The notes: generated from the letters alone by a model not told the origin. A DNA stretch of 18,330 nt from a bacterium (GCA_030611905.1 JAUWOX010000003.1:1-18330); one strand, 5' to 3'; shown: positions 5,263 to 12,515, numbered from the stretch's first letter. Numbers and translations are program-made.

Positions 5263-7737
5263 CTATCTGATGATTCCATTATAGTGTCGGATTTCTCCGT
5301 CTGAAAGAGCAAAGTCAAATATGGAAAATTCATCGATGCGAATATGGCTTTTGCCTCCACTAGAACTGGAAGTCCCAAGATATACAATATCTCCGATTTG
5401 GGGTTGAACATCGCCTTGCCAAACTTGTTCTTCATTAATGAAGGCCGTGAATTGACCTGCTTGATATCTGCCTGTAAATGTGCACCATTCGCCAAGACTG
5501 ATTAGGTTCGTTCGTATGGCGCCAAAAACGCTTGTGTAAAAAGTCCATCGCCATCCATCGTCTGTAGATTCTGTTCCTAGTCCAGGCGATCGATTGTACT
5601 TGGAAAAAACTGTATCTCTTTGGTTGCTCGAGAGGAGCTGAGCCGATACAATAAACGTAAACTCGTCTCCAATTGAATCCATGCTCTCGGAATCAGCAAC
5701 CTCGGCATAGGAGCTCATTCCGTCAAACATGACGCTGGCTCCCCAAGGGTTGCCTACATCACTGACAGGAATCCCACCGTGATTGGTAGCATGGTTTCCA
5801 TTGCCAGACAAGTCATTGTAACTGTTCCCTTGAATCGAGTCTCGATCAAAGGATAGATACATGATGACATTCTCGCAATGTTCATCGGTCTGGCCGTCGC
5901 AGTCATCGTCTACTTCGTTGCAGAGCTCAACTGCGCCGTTTTGCACCATGCATTCACAGCCATCAATTGGGTCGTCGTTAGGATTACCGTAATAACGCGC
6001 GCAGTCAAGGACGCACTGGCCCTCAATACACTCTACGCTATCGGTGTTGTCAGTACCGCAAGTATTTCCACAAACCCCACAATGCTCAATAGTATTGTAA
6101 GCACCTGTTTCAGGATCACGGAAATTCTCATCGGTCTGGCCGTCGCAGTTATTGTCGAGTTCATCGCAGAGTTCTTCAGCTAGATAAACTGCGTCTTGGC
6201 AGTCTGTCCAGGAAGTGCGATCATCTCGGCACATCTGCTGACCGAACTGACATTCCCCTTCTTCTGTCTCTGGGCCGCAAGTACGAACATCGCCTGGAGC
6301 ACAGCATTCATCGGGCAGAAAATCTTCATCTGTTTGGCTGTCACAGTCGTTGTCCAGTCCATCGCAGAGTTCATCGGAGGGACCAACGGCATCCTGGCAC
6401 ATTCCCCATTCACGATTTCCGGAACAGGTCTTAGTGCCGGTCTGGCATTCGCCTTCATCAATTCCACAAACTTCAACAATGTTCGGTTCACAACAGCCGG
6501 AAAGTTCTTCGTCAATTTGCGTATCGCAATCGTTGTCTAGACCGTCGCAGACTTCGTCAGTCGGCTCGCCCGGAACAACATTGCAGGCGCTGGTTTCTTC
6601 ATCGATGCAGATGATGATACCTTCTCTTTGGCATTCGCCCAGGCCAGCAAAACAAATATCTCCGACATCAAAATCTTCGTCAGTTTCAGTATCGCAGTCA
6701 TTGTCCAAATCATCGCAAAGTTCATCAGTAGATTTGATTGAGCCTTCGCACTGTTCGAGCCATTCTCCGACTTGACAATGCTGAATTCCAGTCTGGCACT
6801 CGCCGATGTTTGTCCCGCAGACGCGAGTCAGTTCTTCATCGGTTTGAGTATCGCAGTCATTGTCTAGATTGTCGCAGAGTTCGTCGCTAGGTTGGTCAGG
6901 AACGGCGTTGCAGCGCGTTTCCAGCTCATTCACATGACAAACGACCTGTCCTGACGTTCGACATTCGCCAACTCCAGCAAAGCATTCTTGGTTAAGATCG
7001 TCGAAAACTTCATCGGTAGAACCATCACAATCGTTGTCACGAGTATCACAGCGTTCATTGATGGGATCGACTGCGCCGATGCAAGGTCCCCAGCTGCCGT
7101 CCTGGCGACAGGTCTGAATTCCCTTTTCGCATTCACCAAGATCAATGCCGCATTCTTGCGTGTCATTAATCTCACAGCAACCCAGCAAATCTTCATCAGT
7201 GAAACCGTCACAGTCATTGTCAAGGTTATCACAGGTTTCTTCTGTGCTTTGTCCTGGTTCGGCATCGCAAAAAGAAGAGCTTTCGTCTTGGCAGGCATAG
7301 AAGCCTTTGCTTTGACACTCACCAATTCCAACATAACAAAATTCTCCGATGTGGAAATCTTCGTCTGTAAAACCATCACAGTCATTATCAAGATTGTCAC
7401 AGATTTCATCAGTTGGATTTTCGCAAGGTCCAACTTCAGGCTCTGTATCAGCGGCATCTGGCAGGTCTCCGTCGAGTTCTGCATCGATTCCGCTGTCTCC
7501 GTTATCACGTCCACCGTCATATTCAACTGAACAGACTGTTTCTTTGAAAGCAAGGATCATGCCAGACATAACTTGATTGTCTTTTAAACAAATCTTGGCG
7601 TCATCACTGCAGACACAAGTATAGCCAGAAACGCATTGCGCATCTGGATCGCAAAGATTTTTTTGATCTAAGTCAGGAAATTCTGGCAGGCATCCTGCTA
7701 GAAAAATGAAGATAAGCATTCTAGCTGTCTTGCACAT
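5263..7737 (-). CDS. Large lipoprotein with nine MopE-type motifs and a C-terminal LamG-like domain
   Basis: An 824-aa surface protein. The signal peptide ends in FLAGC (lipidation at Cys16), then a small Cys-rich module (residues 29-50) and an acidic linker (about 75-110). Residues about 110-640 hold nine copies of C-(D/N)-x3-(D)-(N/D)-(D/N)-C-D-x-x-(T/I)-DE (first CDNLDNDCDGFTDE, at 113-126). The spacers repeat GEC..G...C and match the MopE-type metal-binding repeat family named after the copper protein of Methylococcus. Many acidic side chains and paired cysteines suggest a calcium-stabilised, disulfide-linked stalk. Residues about 621-824 form a LamG/concanavalin-like domain (MYLSFDRDSIQ, DLSGNGNHA, VMFDGMSSYAEV, INEEQVWQG, IDEFSIFDFALSDGEI), usually glycan- or protein-binding. 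AGGAGGAGG lies five bases before the ATG. Long open frames on both strands here are composition shadows. The architecture is clear; the ligand is unknown. Confidence 0.9.
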   Translation of the reverse strand: MCKTARMLIFIFLAGCLPEFPDLDQKNLCDPDAQCVSGYTCVCSDDAKICLKDNQVMSGMILAFKETVCSVEYDGGRDNGDSGIDAELDGDLPDAADTEPEVGPCENPTDEICDNLDNDCDGFTDEDFHIGEFCYVGIGECQSKGFYACQDESSSFCDAEPGQSTEETCDNLDNDCDGFTDEDLLGCCEINDTQECGIDLGECEKGIQTCRQDGSWGPCIGAVDPINERCDTRDNDCDGSTDEVFDDLNQECFAGVGECRTSGQVVCHVNELETRCNAVPDQPSDELCDNLDNDCDTQTDEELTRVCGTNIGECQTGIQHCQVGEWLEQCEGSIKSTDELCDDLDNDCDTETDEDFDVGDICFAGLGECQREGIIICIDEETSACNVVPGEPTDEVCDGLDNDCDTQIDEELSGCCEPNIVEVCGIDEGECQTGTKTCSGNREWGMCQDAVGPSDELCDGLDNDCDSQTDEDFLPDECCAPGDVRTCGPETEEGECQFGQQMCRDDRTSWTDCQDAVYLAEELCDELDNNCDGQTDENFRDPETGAYNTIEHCGVCGNTCGTDNTDSVECIEGQCVLDCARYYGNPNDDPIDGCECMVQNGAVELCNEVDDDCDGQTDEHCENVIMYLSFDRDSIQGNSYNDLSGNGNHATNHGGIPVSDVGNPWGASVMFDGMSSYAEVADSESMDSIGDEFTFIVSAQLLSSNQRDTVFSKYNRSPGLGTESTDDGWRWTFYTSVFGAIRTNLISLGEWCTFTGRYQAGQFTAFINEEQVWQGDVQPQIGDIVYLGTSSSSGGKSHIRIDEFSIFDFALSDGEIRHYNGIIR

Positions 7738-7786
7738 GGCTTCCTCCTCCTTATTGTTAGGGTGCCATCAGTTATTTCATCATTAT

Positions 7787-7815
7787 AAAGTAGCATATTA
7801 TTTATTTTTTGGCAA
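7787..7815 (-). promoter_or_regulatory. Promoter of the MopE/LamG gene
   Basis: On the minus strand TTGCCA (7810-7815), 17-nt spacer, TACTTT (7787-7792), with TATAAT directly after. The 15 nt at 7809-7823 are identical to 9076-9090 in front of the paralogous gene. Confidence 0.55.
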
Positions 7816-7870
7816 GAGAAAATGTTATACTATGACATTTTTAGATTATTTTGTCAAAGAGGCTAAGAAT

Positions 7871-7895
7871 AAAAAAACCTTCTTTTTGAAGGTTT
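7871..7895 (-). terminator. Intrinsic terminator of the MopE/C-type lectin gene
   Basis: Perfect 8-bp stem AAACCTTC/GAAGGTTT with loop TTTTT and an A7 run at 7871-7877 on the plus strand. It runs into the stop codon at 7894-7896. Confidence 0.85.
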
Positions 7896-9009
7896 AAAAG
7901 GTTCTATTCCATTCGCAAATAAAGGACTGCGACCTAGCGCAAAAAATGTCATTCCAGCCGAAATTTAATACATTATTCCATTCAACGCAATTTTCTCCAT
8001 TTAGATCAACGCTCTGGGCATTATTTGGTTCACCGTGCGCCCAATTATAATAATTTACCTGCTCGCCATTTTCCCAAGACCAAATTCCTTCTTGGGCTTG
8101 ATCATTGAGGCCCATCCAAGTACAATCATTGATTATCCCAAGAAGAAAGGTGTTTTCCGTGTCGGAATTTACTGTCACCAGATAACTATCAAGTGAACGG
8201 CAATAATCTCGCGCTCCGTACCAATTTTCAGAACCACATTTTATGTATGTGTGCTCTTCAAAAGAATATAGGGTACAATCGTGTTCTACACAACTGCCGT
8301 CGAGGCAAAGTTGATTTTCTGGACAAGGATTATTTTCATCCGTTTGGCCATCGCAATTATTGTCTAGATTATCACAAATTTCTTCGGCGGGTTCAATTGC
8401 AGCACAATAGCTCCATACTCTTTCCTGTGTACATATTTGGATATCGGTTTCACATTCGCCGACATCTGATGCACCACATGGAAGTTGCTGCCCCCATTGG
8501 CAACATTCGAGAAGCCCTTCATCAGTTTCACCATCACAATCATTATCAAGGCCATCACAGATTTCATCAGATATTCGATAATCAAACGCTTCGGCGTTGC
8601 AAACAGCATAGCTATTATAGCAAATCCGGCGTCCTGTTGATCGACAAATTCCTTTACCTTCTGAACAGGGCTGACCGATATTGAAATCCTCATCCGTTTT
8701 GCCATCGCAATCGTTATCTAAACCATCACAGATTTCAAGTGAACAGACTGGCTCAAACGATTCATCTGGTTTATTATCAATTCCACTGTCCTTGACTTCT
8801 TCGTCAGTAGCACTATCGTTAATGCTAGCGTCAGTTTCTGTTTCAGAAATTGGAATTGAGCTTGATCTAATACAGAATTGATTCAAGCAAGTATAATTGT
8901 TCAGGCAATCACTGTTGGAATAACAGAGCGTTTTGTCGTCTAGGCCTGAGCTGTCAAAGCTGCATGATGCGTTAAAAATAAGCAACATAACTAGCAGTAT
9001 TCTTTCCAT
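7894..9009 (-). CDS. Lipoprotein with three MopE-type motifs and a mannose-type C-type lectin domain
   Basis: A 371-aa paralogue of the 824-aa protein. Lipobox FNASC (Cys16), then a small Cys module (29-46) like that of the larger protein and a Ser/Asp-rich linker. Three MopE-type motifs follow at about 94-107, 151-164 and 212-225. Residues about 245-367 form a C-type lectin fold: WMGL at 298-301, four conserved cysteines (270, 341, 357, 365) plus an extra N-terminal pair (245, 258), EPN at 327-329, Glu339 in GENC, and WND at 352-354. In mannose-binding proteins these residues (EPN, Glu, Asn-Asp) bind Ca2+ and the sugar, so calcium-dependent binding of mannose-like sugars is predicted. The SD site GAGGAGGGA precedes ATG closely. 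It is expected to be lipid-anchored and displayed outside. The fold is sure; the sugar specificity is inferred from residues alone. Confidence 0.9.
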   Translation of the reverse strand: MERILLVMLLIFNASCSFDSSGLDDKTLCYSNSDCLNNYTCLNQFCIRSSSIPISETETDASINDSATDEEVKDSGIDNKPDESFEPVCSLEICDGLDNDCDGKTDEDFNIGQPCSEGKGICRSTGRRICYNSYAVCNAEAFDYRISDEICDGLDNDCDGETDEGLLECCQWGQQLPCGASDVGECETDIQICTQERVWSYCAAIEPAEEICDNLDNNCDGQTDENNPCPENQLCLDGSCVEHDCTLYSFEEHTYIKCGSENWYGARDYCRSLDSYLVTVNSDTENTFLLGIINDCTWMGLNDQAQEGIWSWENGEQVNYYNWAHGEPNNAQSVDLNGENCVEWNNVLNFGWNDIFCARSQSFICEWNRTF

Positions 9010-9053
9010 TGCTCCCTCCTCTTGACTTTAAAAGGTGCATTTCACTGCTTTAT

Positions 9054-9082
9054 AAGATAACATATAATCTATTTCTTGGCAA
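9054..9082 (-). promoter_or_regulatory. Promoter of the MopE/C-type lectin gene
   Basis: TTGCCA (9077-9082), 17-nt spacer, TATCTT (9054-9059) on the minus strand. The layout and flanks are like 7787-7815, which shows that the whole upstream region was copied with the gene. Confidence 0.55.
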
Positions 9083-9138
9083 GAGAAAATTGTTTTAGGT
9101 ACATACACCTTGCACTGCTTTCGCTATAAAATAGATAT

Positions 9139-9164
9139 AAAAAAAACGCTGTGAATCAGCGTTT
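9139..9164 (-). terminator. Intrinsic terminator of the two-helix membrane protein gene
   Basis: Stem AAACGCTG/CAGCGTTT with a 5-nt loop and an A8 run (9139-9146) giving the U-tract on the minus strand, two bases past the stop codon. Confidence 0.85.
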
Positions 9165-9166
9165 GA

Positions 9167-10261
9167 TTAGAATGAAAGTGCGAAACGTATTGATTTATCG
9201 GTTGGATCTATGAAAATGCGTGATGAGCTCGGTTTGTGAAAATACTCTACGTAATCAAGTAGTAGCACAGCACCTCCGCTCAAGGCAATCCCAGCGCCAA
9301 CCGCAAACATCACATTTGCTCCTGAAGCATGCCATTCTGCCCGTTCCTTGTGGTCAAGGGCGGAAATTTGTTCATCAGTGCCTTGATAGCTATTCAATGC
9401 ATCATTGGAAGCAAGGCCAAAGGCAGAACCAACCCCCACGACTAGAACTCCTGCGCTGACCAGTCCATATCCACCAATTCTCCACCAGTTGATAGGCTTC
9501 GGTGGGATTCCCCCACTGCCCTTGCTGGGAATCTTGATAATCGGCTCTAGAGAAGTTGCTCTTGTCTCCGTACCTACTCCGGAAAGTAGCTTTGGGATAC
9601 TGATAACCGGCCTAGCAGCTCTTGTGACTATATCAACTTCGGAAGGTTCTTGATGCACAACCTGCGATGGTTTTGAGTCTTCCTTCCAACCTGGCGGTCT
9701 TTCAATCATTGAAGCAATGATTTCTTCTCCAATTTTTCGGTGCAGGGTTGCGCTAAAAGATTTTAGATCGCAACCTTTGTATGTGAACACTTGCTCCACT
9801 TTTTTTTCGACTGGATTATACAGCGTTAGTTCAAGATCAAAGTTTTCTATTGTAATTTTCTTTGTTCTTCTTGTTTTCTTTTTTACACCGCCAAGCACTC
9901 TGTAAACTGGTCTTTTCACTGTTCGTTTGTAAATTGTCATAAAGCCGTACAATATTCTATTATATCCGAACTCTGAAGCAACCCGATGAACACAGGCTTG
10001 ATCTTCTAGGCATTTTTTTAGCTCTCTTCTAATTGGGAATTTACCTTGAAAAGCCTCTTGTCCAGAGAGCAGTAGATTGAGCTTTACTCCAAAATAAGCG
10101 ATAAACATTTCATTGACAAATTCCGCTGTAAGTTCTTTGCTCTTTTCTCCTTTTTCTATAACAATAATAGAGAGATGTCTGTCCTGAAATGGTGCAGCTT
10201 GAGCTGGAAAAATATAGAAGAATATAAAGCCGATGAATATTGTAAGGCGCAGGATTTTCAT
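9167..10261 (-). CDS. Secreted/membrane protein with N-terminal sensor-like domain and two C-terminal helices
   Basis: A 364-aa protein. A frame opens at 10303, but AGGAGGAG precedes the ATG at 10261, the likely -10 box is at 10307-10312, and a signal peptide (cleavage after PAQA, residue 22) begins here, so 10261 is chosen. Residues about 25-185 form a domain with CLEDQACVHRVASEFGYNRILYG (two cysteines, 84 and 90), a pattern I associate with N-terminal domains of Myxococcota envelope proteins in which a Cys-x5-Cys helix precedes a strand ending in Y/G. A Pro/Ser-rich linker (190-255) follows, then hydrophobic helices at about 264-283 and 317-336 enclosing a loop with NDALNSYQG. The last residues, IRFALSF, end in an aromatic as in outer-membrane proteins. 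The function is unknown. Its relation to the neighbours rests on the shared promoter and SD style. Confidence 0.65.
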   Translation of the reverse strand: MKILRLTIFIGFIFFYIFPAQAAPFQDRHLSIIVIEKGEKSKELTAEFVNEMFIAYFGVKLNLLLSGQEAFQGKFPIRRELKKCLEDQACVHRVASEFGYNRILYGFMTIYKRTVKRPVYRVLGGVKKKTRRTKKITIENFDLELTLYNPVEKKVEQVFTYKGCDLKSFSATLHRKIGEEIIASMIERPPGWKEDSKPSQVVHQEPSEVDIVTRAARPVISIPKLLSGVGTETRATSLEPIIKIPSKGSGGIPPKPINWWRIGGYGLVSAGVLVVGVGSAFGLASNDALNSYQGTDEQISALDHKERAEWHASGANVMFAVGAGIALSGGAVLLLDYVEYFHKPSSSRIFIDPTDKSIRFALSF

Positions 10262-10306
10262 TTCTTCTCCTCCTGTAGCTGGGTTTCGTATTTTTATCTT
10301 CATTTT

Positions 10307-10335
10307 AGACTACCAAATTTGAATTAGATTGTCAA
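10307..10335 (-). promoter_or_regulatory. Promoter of the two-helix membrane protein gene
   Basis: TTGACA (10330-10335), 17-nt spacer, TAGTCT (10307-10312) on the minus strand. It lies back to back with the plus-strand promoter at 10341-10368. Confidence 0.55.
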
Positions 10336-10340
10336 GTCTT

Positions 10341-10368
10341 TTGCAAAATTTTTAAAATGTTGTAAAAT
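10341..10368 (+). promoter_or_regulatory. Possible promoter of the two-gene unit 10390-12453
   Basis: TTGCAA (10341-10346), 16-nt spacer, TAAAAT (10363-10368). The -10 is the first six bases of the 28-bp palindrome, so a protein bound to the palindrome would block it. Other AT-rich choices exist. Confidence 0.4.
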
Positions 10369-10390
10369 AAATATGTACATATTTATTTTA
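10363..10390. promoter_or_regulatory. Perfect 28-bp palindrome touching the start codon
   Basis: Two 14-nt arms with no loop and no mismatch, centred on GTAC at 10375-10378. The left half reads TAAAATAAATATGT. Its last base is the A of the ATG at 10390-10392, and the match breaks immediately outside on both sides. There is no SD site. It could be a dimer operator, or a hairpin that hides the start codon. Confidence 0.8.
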
Positions 10391-12027
10391 TGAAATCAAA
10401 TTATTTAAAAATTACAAGAATTATTTCTATACTTGTTTTGTTATTGCTTTTAGGATATGTTTTCTATATTTACCTTGCGCCGCTAGGAAACAGCAGGCTT
10501 AGTATTAATTTTGGAAATAGTAAATTGCCAAGTTATGTAGAAGAAATTAATGGAACCAGCTCCCCTGAAAAAAATTTAAAAACTGGAGAAAGTTATCGAA
10601 GAGTATTGCAATCAATGGTAGGATTGAAACTAAAATTATTTGGAGATTTTGAAAAATTGAAGGTTAAATTAAAATATGTTAATAAAAAAAATCCCTTTGT
10701 CTTAATTTATGGAGTAGCTAAGAGTCAATTTGAAAATAAAAAATCATCCAATTTAATTAGTAAAATAATTGAAAATAATACTTTTGATAAACTTGATTGG
10801 TATAAAATTTCTGATAAAAATTCAGGAATGATTTTGTTTCAAAAAGGCGACGATTCTTGTGCTGGAAATGTAGAGGAATTAAAAAAGGAAAAAGACTATA
10901 TTAATGAGAATGTGGAGTATGCTGATTGCGCGGCTGAACTGGATAAGGATGGCGATTATTTAAAATTCGAAAATAAGAATAAGAAGAAGAAATGGGTTGA
11001 TTATAAATTTGACAGCGTGCCTGATTTTCTCAATAACCTATCTGAAACAACCGAGGATAAAAAGGTTTGTTATTTAAATCTAGATCTGAATGATAAATTA
11101 AGCATTGCTGATTATAGTAAATCTGATGAAATTAATACCTTTGATACGAAAATAAGGGGCTTCCATGTTTTAGAGACTTATATTGATAATGAAGATTTAA
11201 ATTATAATTTTGAATATGAGGATTTAAATCAGAAAAAGGGATCTGACGAATTTAAGATTTATGTTTACAAAGGAGATGAAATGATATTTGAGGAAGAGAT
11301 GGCTGATGATGGAAATAAAAGTAATGATGAAGATCCTTCGGAAATTGAGAATGGAGAATTGAAGATTGAGAATCTCGAAAAAGGAAGATACAAAATTTAT
11401 TTGGATGCTAGCGATGAAATAGTCTTTAATAAAATTGAAACGTCGCAAAAATATTGGGTTTTTTTAGAAAATTTAACTTTGCTTGACCCGGAAAAGGAAA
11501 TAATTCTTTATACTAATAGTTCGAAATTAGATTTTACTGTTAACCATGAACAATCATTGCAGAAGATTATTTTGAAAAATGAAAAAGATTTTACCAATGA
11601 CGAAAATGATAATGATGAAGATGTAATAACTGAAAAGAAAATTAATGTTTCAAAGATTGATAAAACATATTTGGTAAAACCTAAATGGTTTTCTAAGATT
11701 GAGATCAAAAAAGCAGACATGGATATTGAGTTTGATGGAAGATTATCTAATAATCTAAAAAGCGCTGATGAATTGGGTGAAGTAAATTTGATTAATTATT
11801 TAACTTTGAAGAAGTATAAAAACCCGGCATGTGATTACATTATTTCTGATTATTTTGAACCGATTATAGAAAAAGGCGACAATAAGACTGGAACTGCTGA
11901 ATTTGATTTAGATGAGTTAAAGAGTGATAAAAATGCCATCAATTTAATATTAGATTTTCCTAAATACAATCGATCTTCGGGAGATGATATCAAATTAAAA
12001 GAAATGTATTTAGAATATTATAAATAG
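10390..12027 (+). CDS. Membrane-anchored extracellular protein of unknown function
   Basis: A 545-aa protein with a short cytoplasmic N-terminus, one membrane helix at about residues 9-30 (IISILVLLLLLGYVFYIYLAP) and a large outside part. The helix is not followed by a cleavage motif, so it is probably an anchor. The outside part is Lys/Asp/Glu/Asn-rich and predicted to be beta-rich, with strand-like pieces such as FKIYVYKGDEMIFEE and GRYKIYLDASDEIVF, suggesting several immunoglobulin-like or jelly-roll units. I recognise no motif. It reminds me of large single-pass surface proteins typical of CPR genomes. Codon use is more AT-rich than in the lipoprotein cluster, and no SD site precedes the ATG. 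It forms an operon with the small membrane protein nine bases downstream. The membrane topology is confident; the function is unknown. Confidence 0.7.
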   Translation: MKSNYLKITRIISILVLLLLLGYVFYIYLAPLGNSRLSINFGNSKLPSYVEEINGTSSPEKNLKTGESYRRVLQSMVGLKLKLFGDFEKLKVKLKYVNKKNPFVLIYGVAKSQFENKKSSNLISKIIENNTFDKLDWYKISDKNSGMILFQKGDDSCAGNVEELKKEKDYINENVEYADCAAELDKDGDYLKFENKNKKKKWVDYKFDSVPDFLNNLSETTEDKKVCYLNLDLNDKLSIADYSKSDEINTFDTKIRGFHVLETYIDNEDLNYNFEYEDLNQKKGSDEFKIYVYKGDEMIFEEEMADDGNKSNDEDPSEIENGELKIENLEKGRYKIYLDASDEIVFNKIETSQKYWVFLENLTLLDPEKEIILYTNSSKLDFTVNHEQSLQKIILKNEKDFTNDENDNDEDVITEKKINVSKIDKTYLVKPKWFSKIEIKKADMDIEFDGRLSNNLKSADELGEVNLINYLTLKKYKNPACDYIISDYFEPIIEKGDNKTGTAEFDLDELKSDKNAINLILDFPKYNRSSGDDIKLKEMYLEYYK

Positions 12028-12036
12028 AAATTAAAT

Positions 12037-12453
12037 ATGACAGAAAAAATTAGTAAAATAAAAAATTACGTTGTAATAATACAACGAATATCAAATGAAG
12101 TTTTTAGTATATTTTTAATTGGTTATTTATTTTTCTTTTTGTTGGATGAAGTATTTAATAATTTTATAAGTAATTTTATTAATTTAAATTATATTTTGAT
12201 AATTGTGATTACTACTGGTTTTTTGACTGTCTTTTTAGATCGTAATTCAGAATCTAAAATTGAGAATTCAAAAACTAAAAACAAACAATGGTTAAATTAT
12301 ATAATAACTATTGGGCTAGGAATTATTGCGGTAATTGTTGTATTTTTTAAATTACAGGATATAAATTTGATACTAAATATAATTATTTCTATTTTAAGCG
12401 GCTTGTTGATTAGCCTTGTTTCTTATTTGTTTTTAAATAATAATCGCGAATAA
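12037..12453 (+). CDS. Small four-helix membrane protein of unknown function
   Basis: A 138-aa protein with four hydrophobic segments: about 22-40 (VFSIFLIGYLFFFLLDEVF), 49-66, 84-105 and 108-133. A basic, Glu/Lys/Asn-rich loop (residues 67-84) lies between helices 2 and 3. There is no signal cleavage and no family motif that I can see. It starts nine bases after the stop of the 545-aa protein, so the two are almost certainly co-transcribed; it could be a membrane partner of that protein. No SD site is visible (GAAATTAAAT before ATG), and the base composition is very AT-rich like that gene. The inverted repeat at 12481-12515 follows. The call that it is a real gene rests on operon position and clear helices. 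Confidence 0.65.
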   Translation: MTEKISKIKNYVVIIQRISNEVFSIFLIGYLFFFLLDEVFNNFISNFINLNYILIIVITTGFLTVFLDRNSESKIENSKTKNKQWLNYIITIGLGIIAVIVVFFKLQDINLILNIIISILSGLLISLVSYLFLNNNRE

Positions 12454-12465
12454 GTATAAATTTAG

Positions 12466-12478
12466 CGTTAATTTAACG
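12466..12478. repeat. Short palindrome next to the inverted repeat
   Basis: CGTTAA T TTAACG, three bases before copy 2 of the 35-nt inverted repeat. It shares the TTAACG unit with the arms, so TTAACG appears in series here. Confidence 0.45.
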
Positions 12479-12480
12479 AA

Positions 12481-12515
12481 TTTAACGGCTATTATCGACG
12501 TTAGTAGCCGTTAAA
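12481..12515. repeat. 35-nt inverted repeat, copy 2
   Basis: The same 11-bp arms as at 960-994 (TTTAACGGCTA/TAGCCGTTAAA). The loop TTATCGACGTTAG differs at two positions. The two copies have the same orientation, 11.5 kb apart, each 25-60 nt past the end of a plus-strand gene. Confidence 0.85.

Noticed and set aside
5169..5495. Minus-strand 108-aa frame across the terminators
   Set aside because: It is out of frame with the LamG end, runs through both terminators, and codes nothing recognisable.
5263..7737. Long open frames in other phases and on the plus strand inside the MopE/LamG gene (for example 6930-7553 and 6988-7530)
   Set aside because: They follow the periodic Cys/Asp codons of the real gene, have no SD site of their own, and give low-complexity protein without domain sense.
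7706..7897. Plus-strand 63-aa frame with a lipobox-like LLLGC
   Set aside because: It is antisense to the start and promoter of the MopE/LamG gene. The likeness is chance from the reverse complement of its signal peptide and leader.
5263..9009. MopE motif arrays as a CRISPR array or DNA-level tandem repeat
   Set aside because: The periodicity is in protein, with diverged codons and variable spacers. There are no constant DNA repeats.
960..12515. The 35-nt inverted repeats as integron attC sites (ATTTAAC on the left fits RYYYAAC)
   Set aside because: GTTAAAA does not fit GTTRRRY at the last base, the arms are perfectly paired, and the element is shorter than attC. No integrase is seen.
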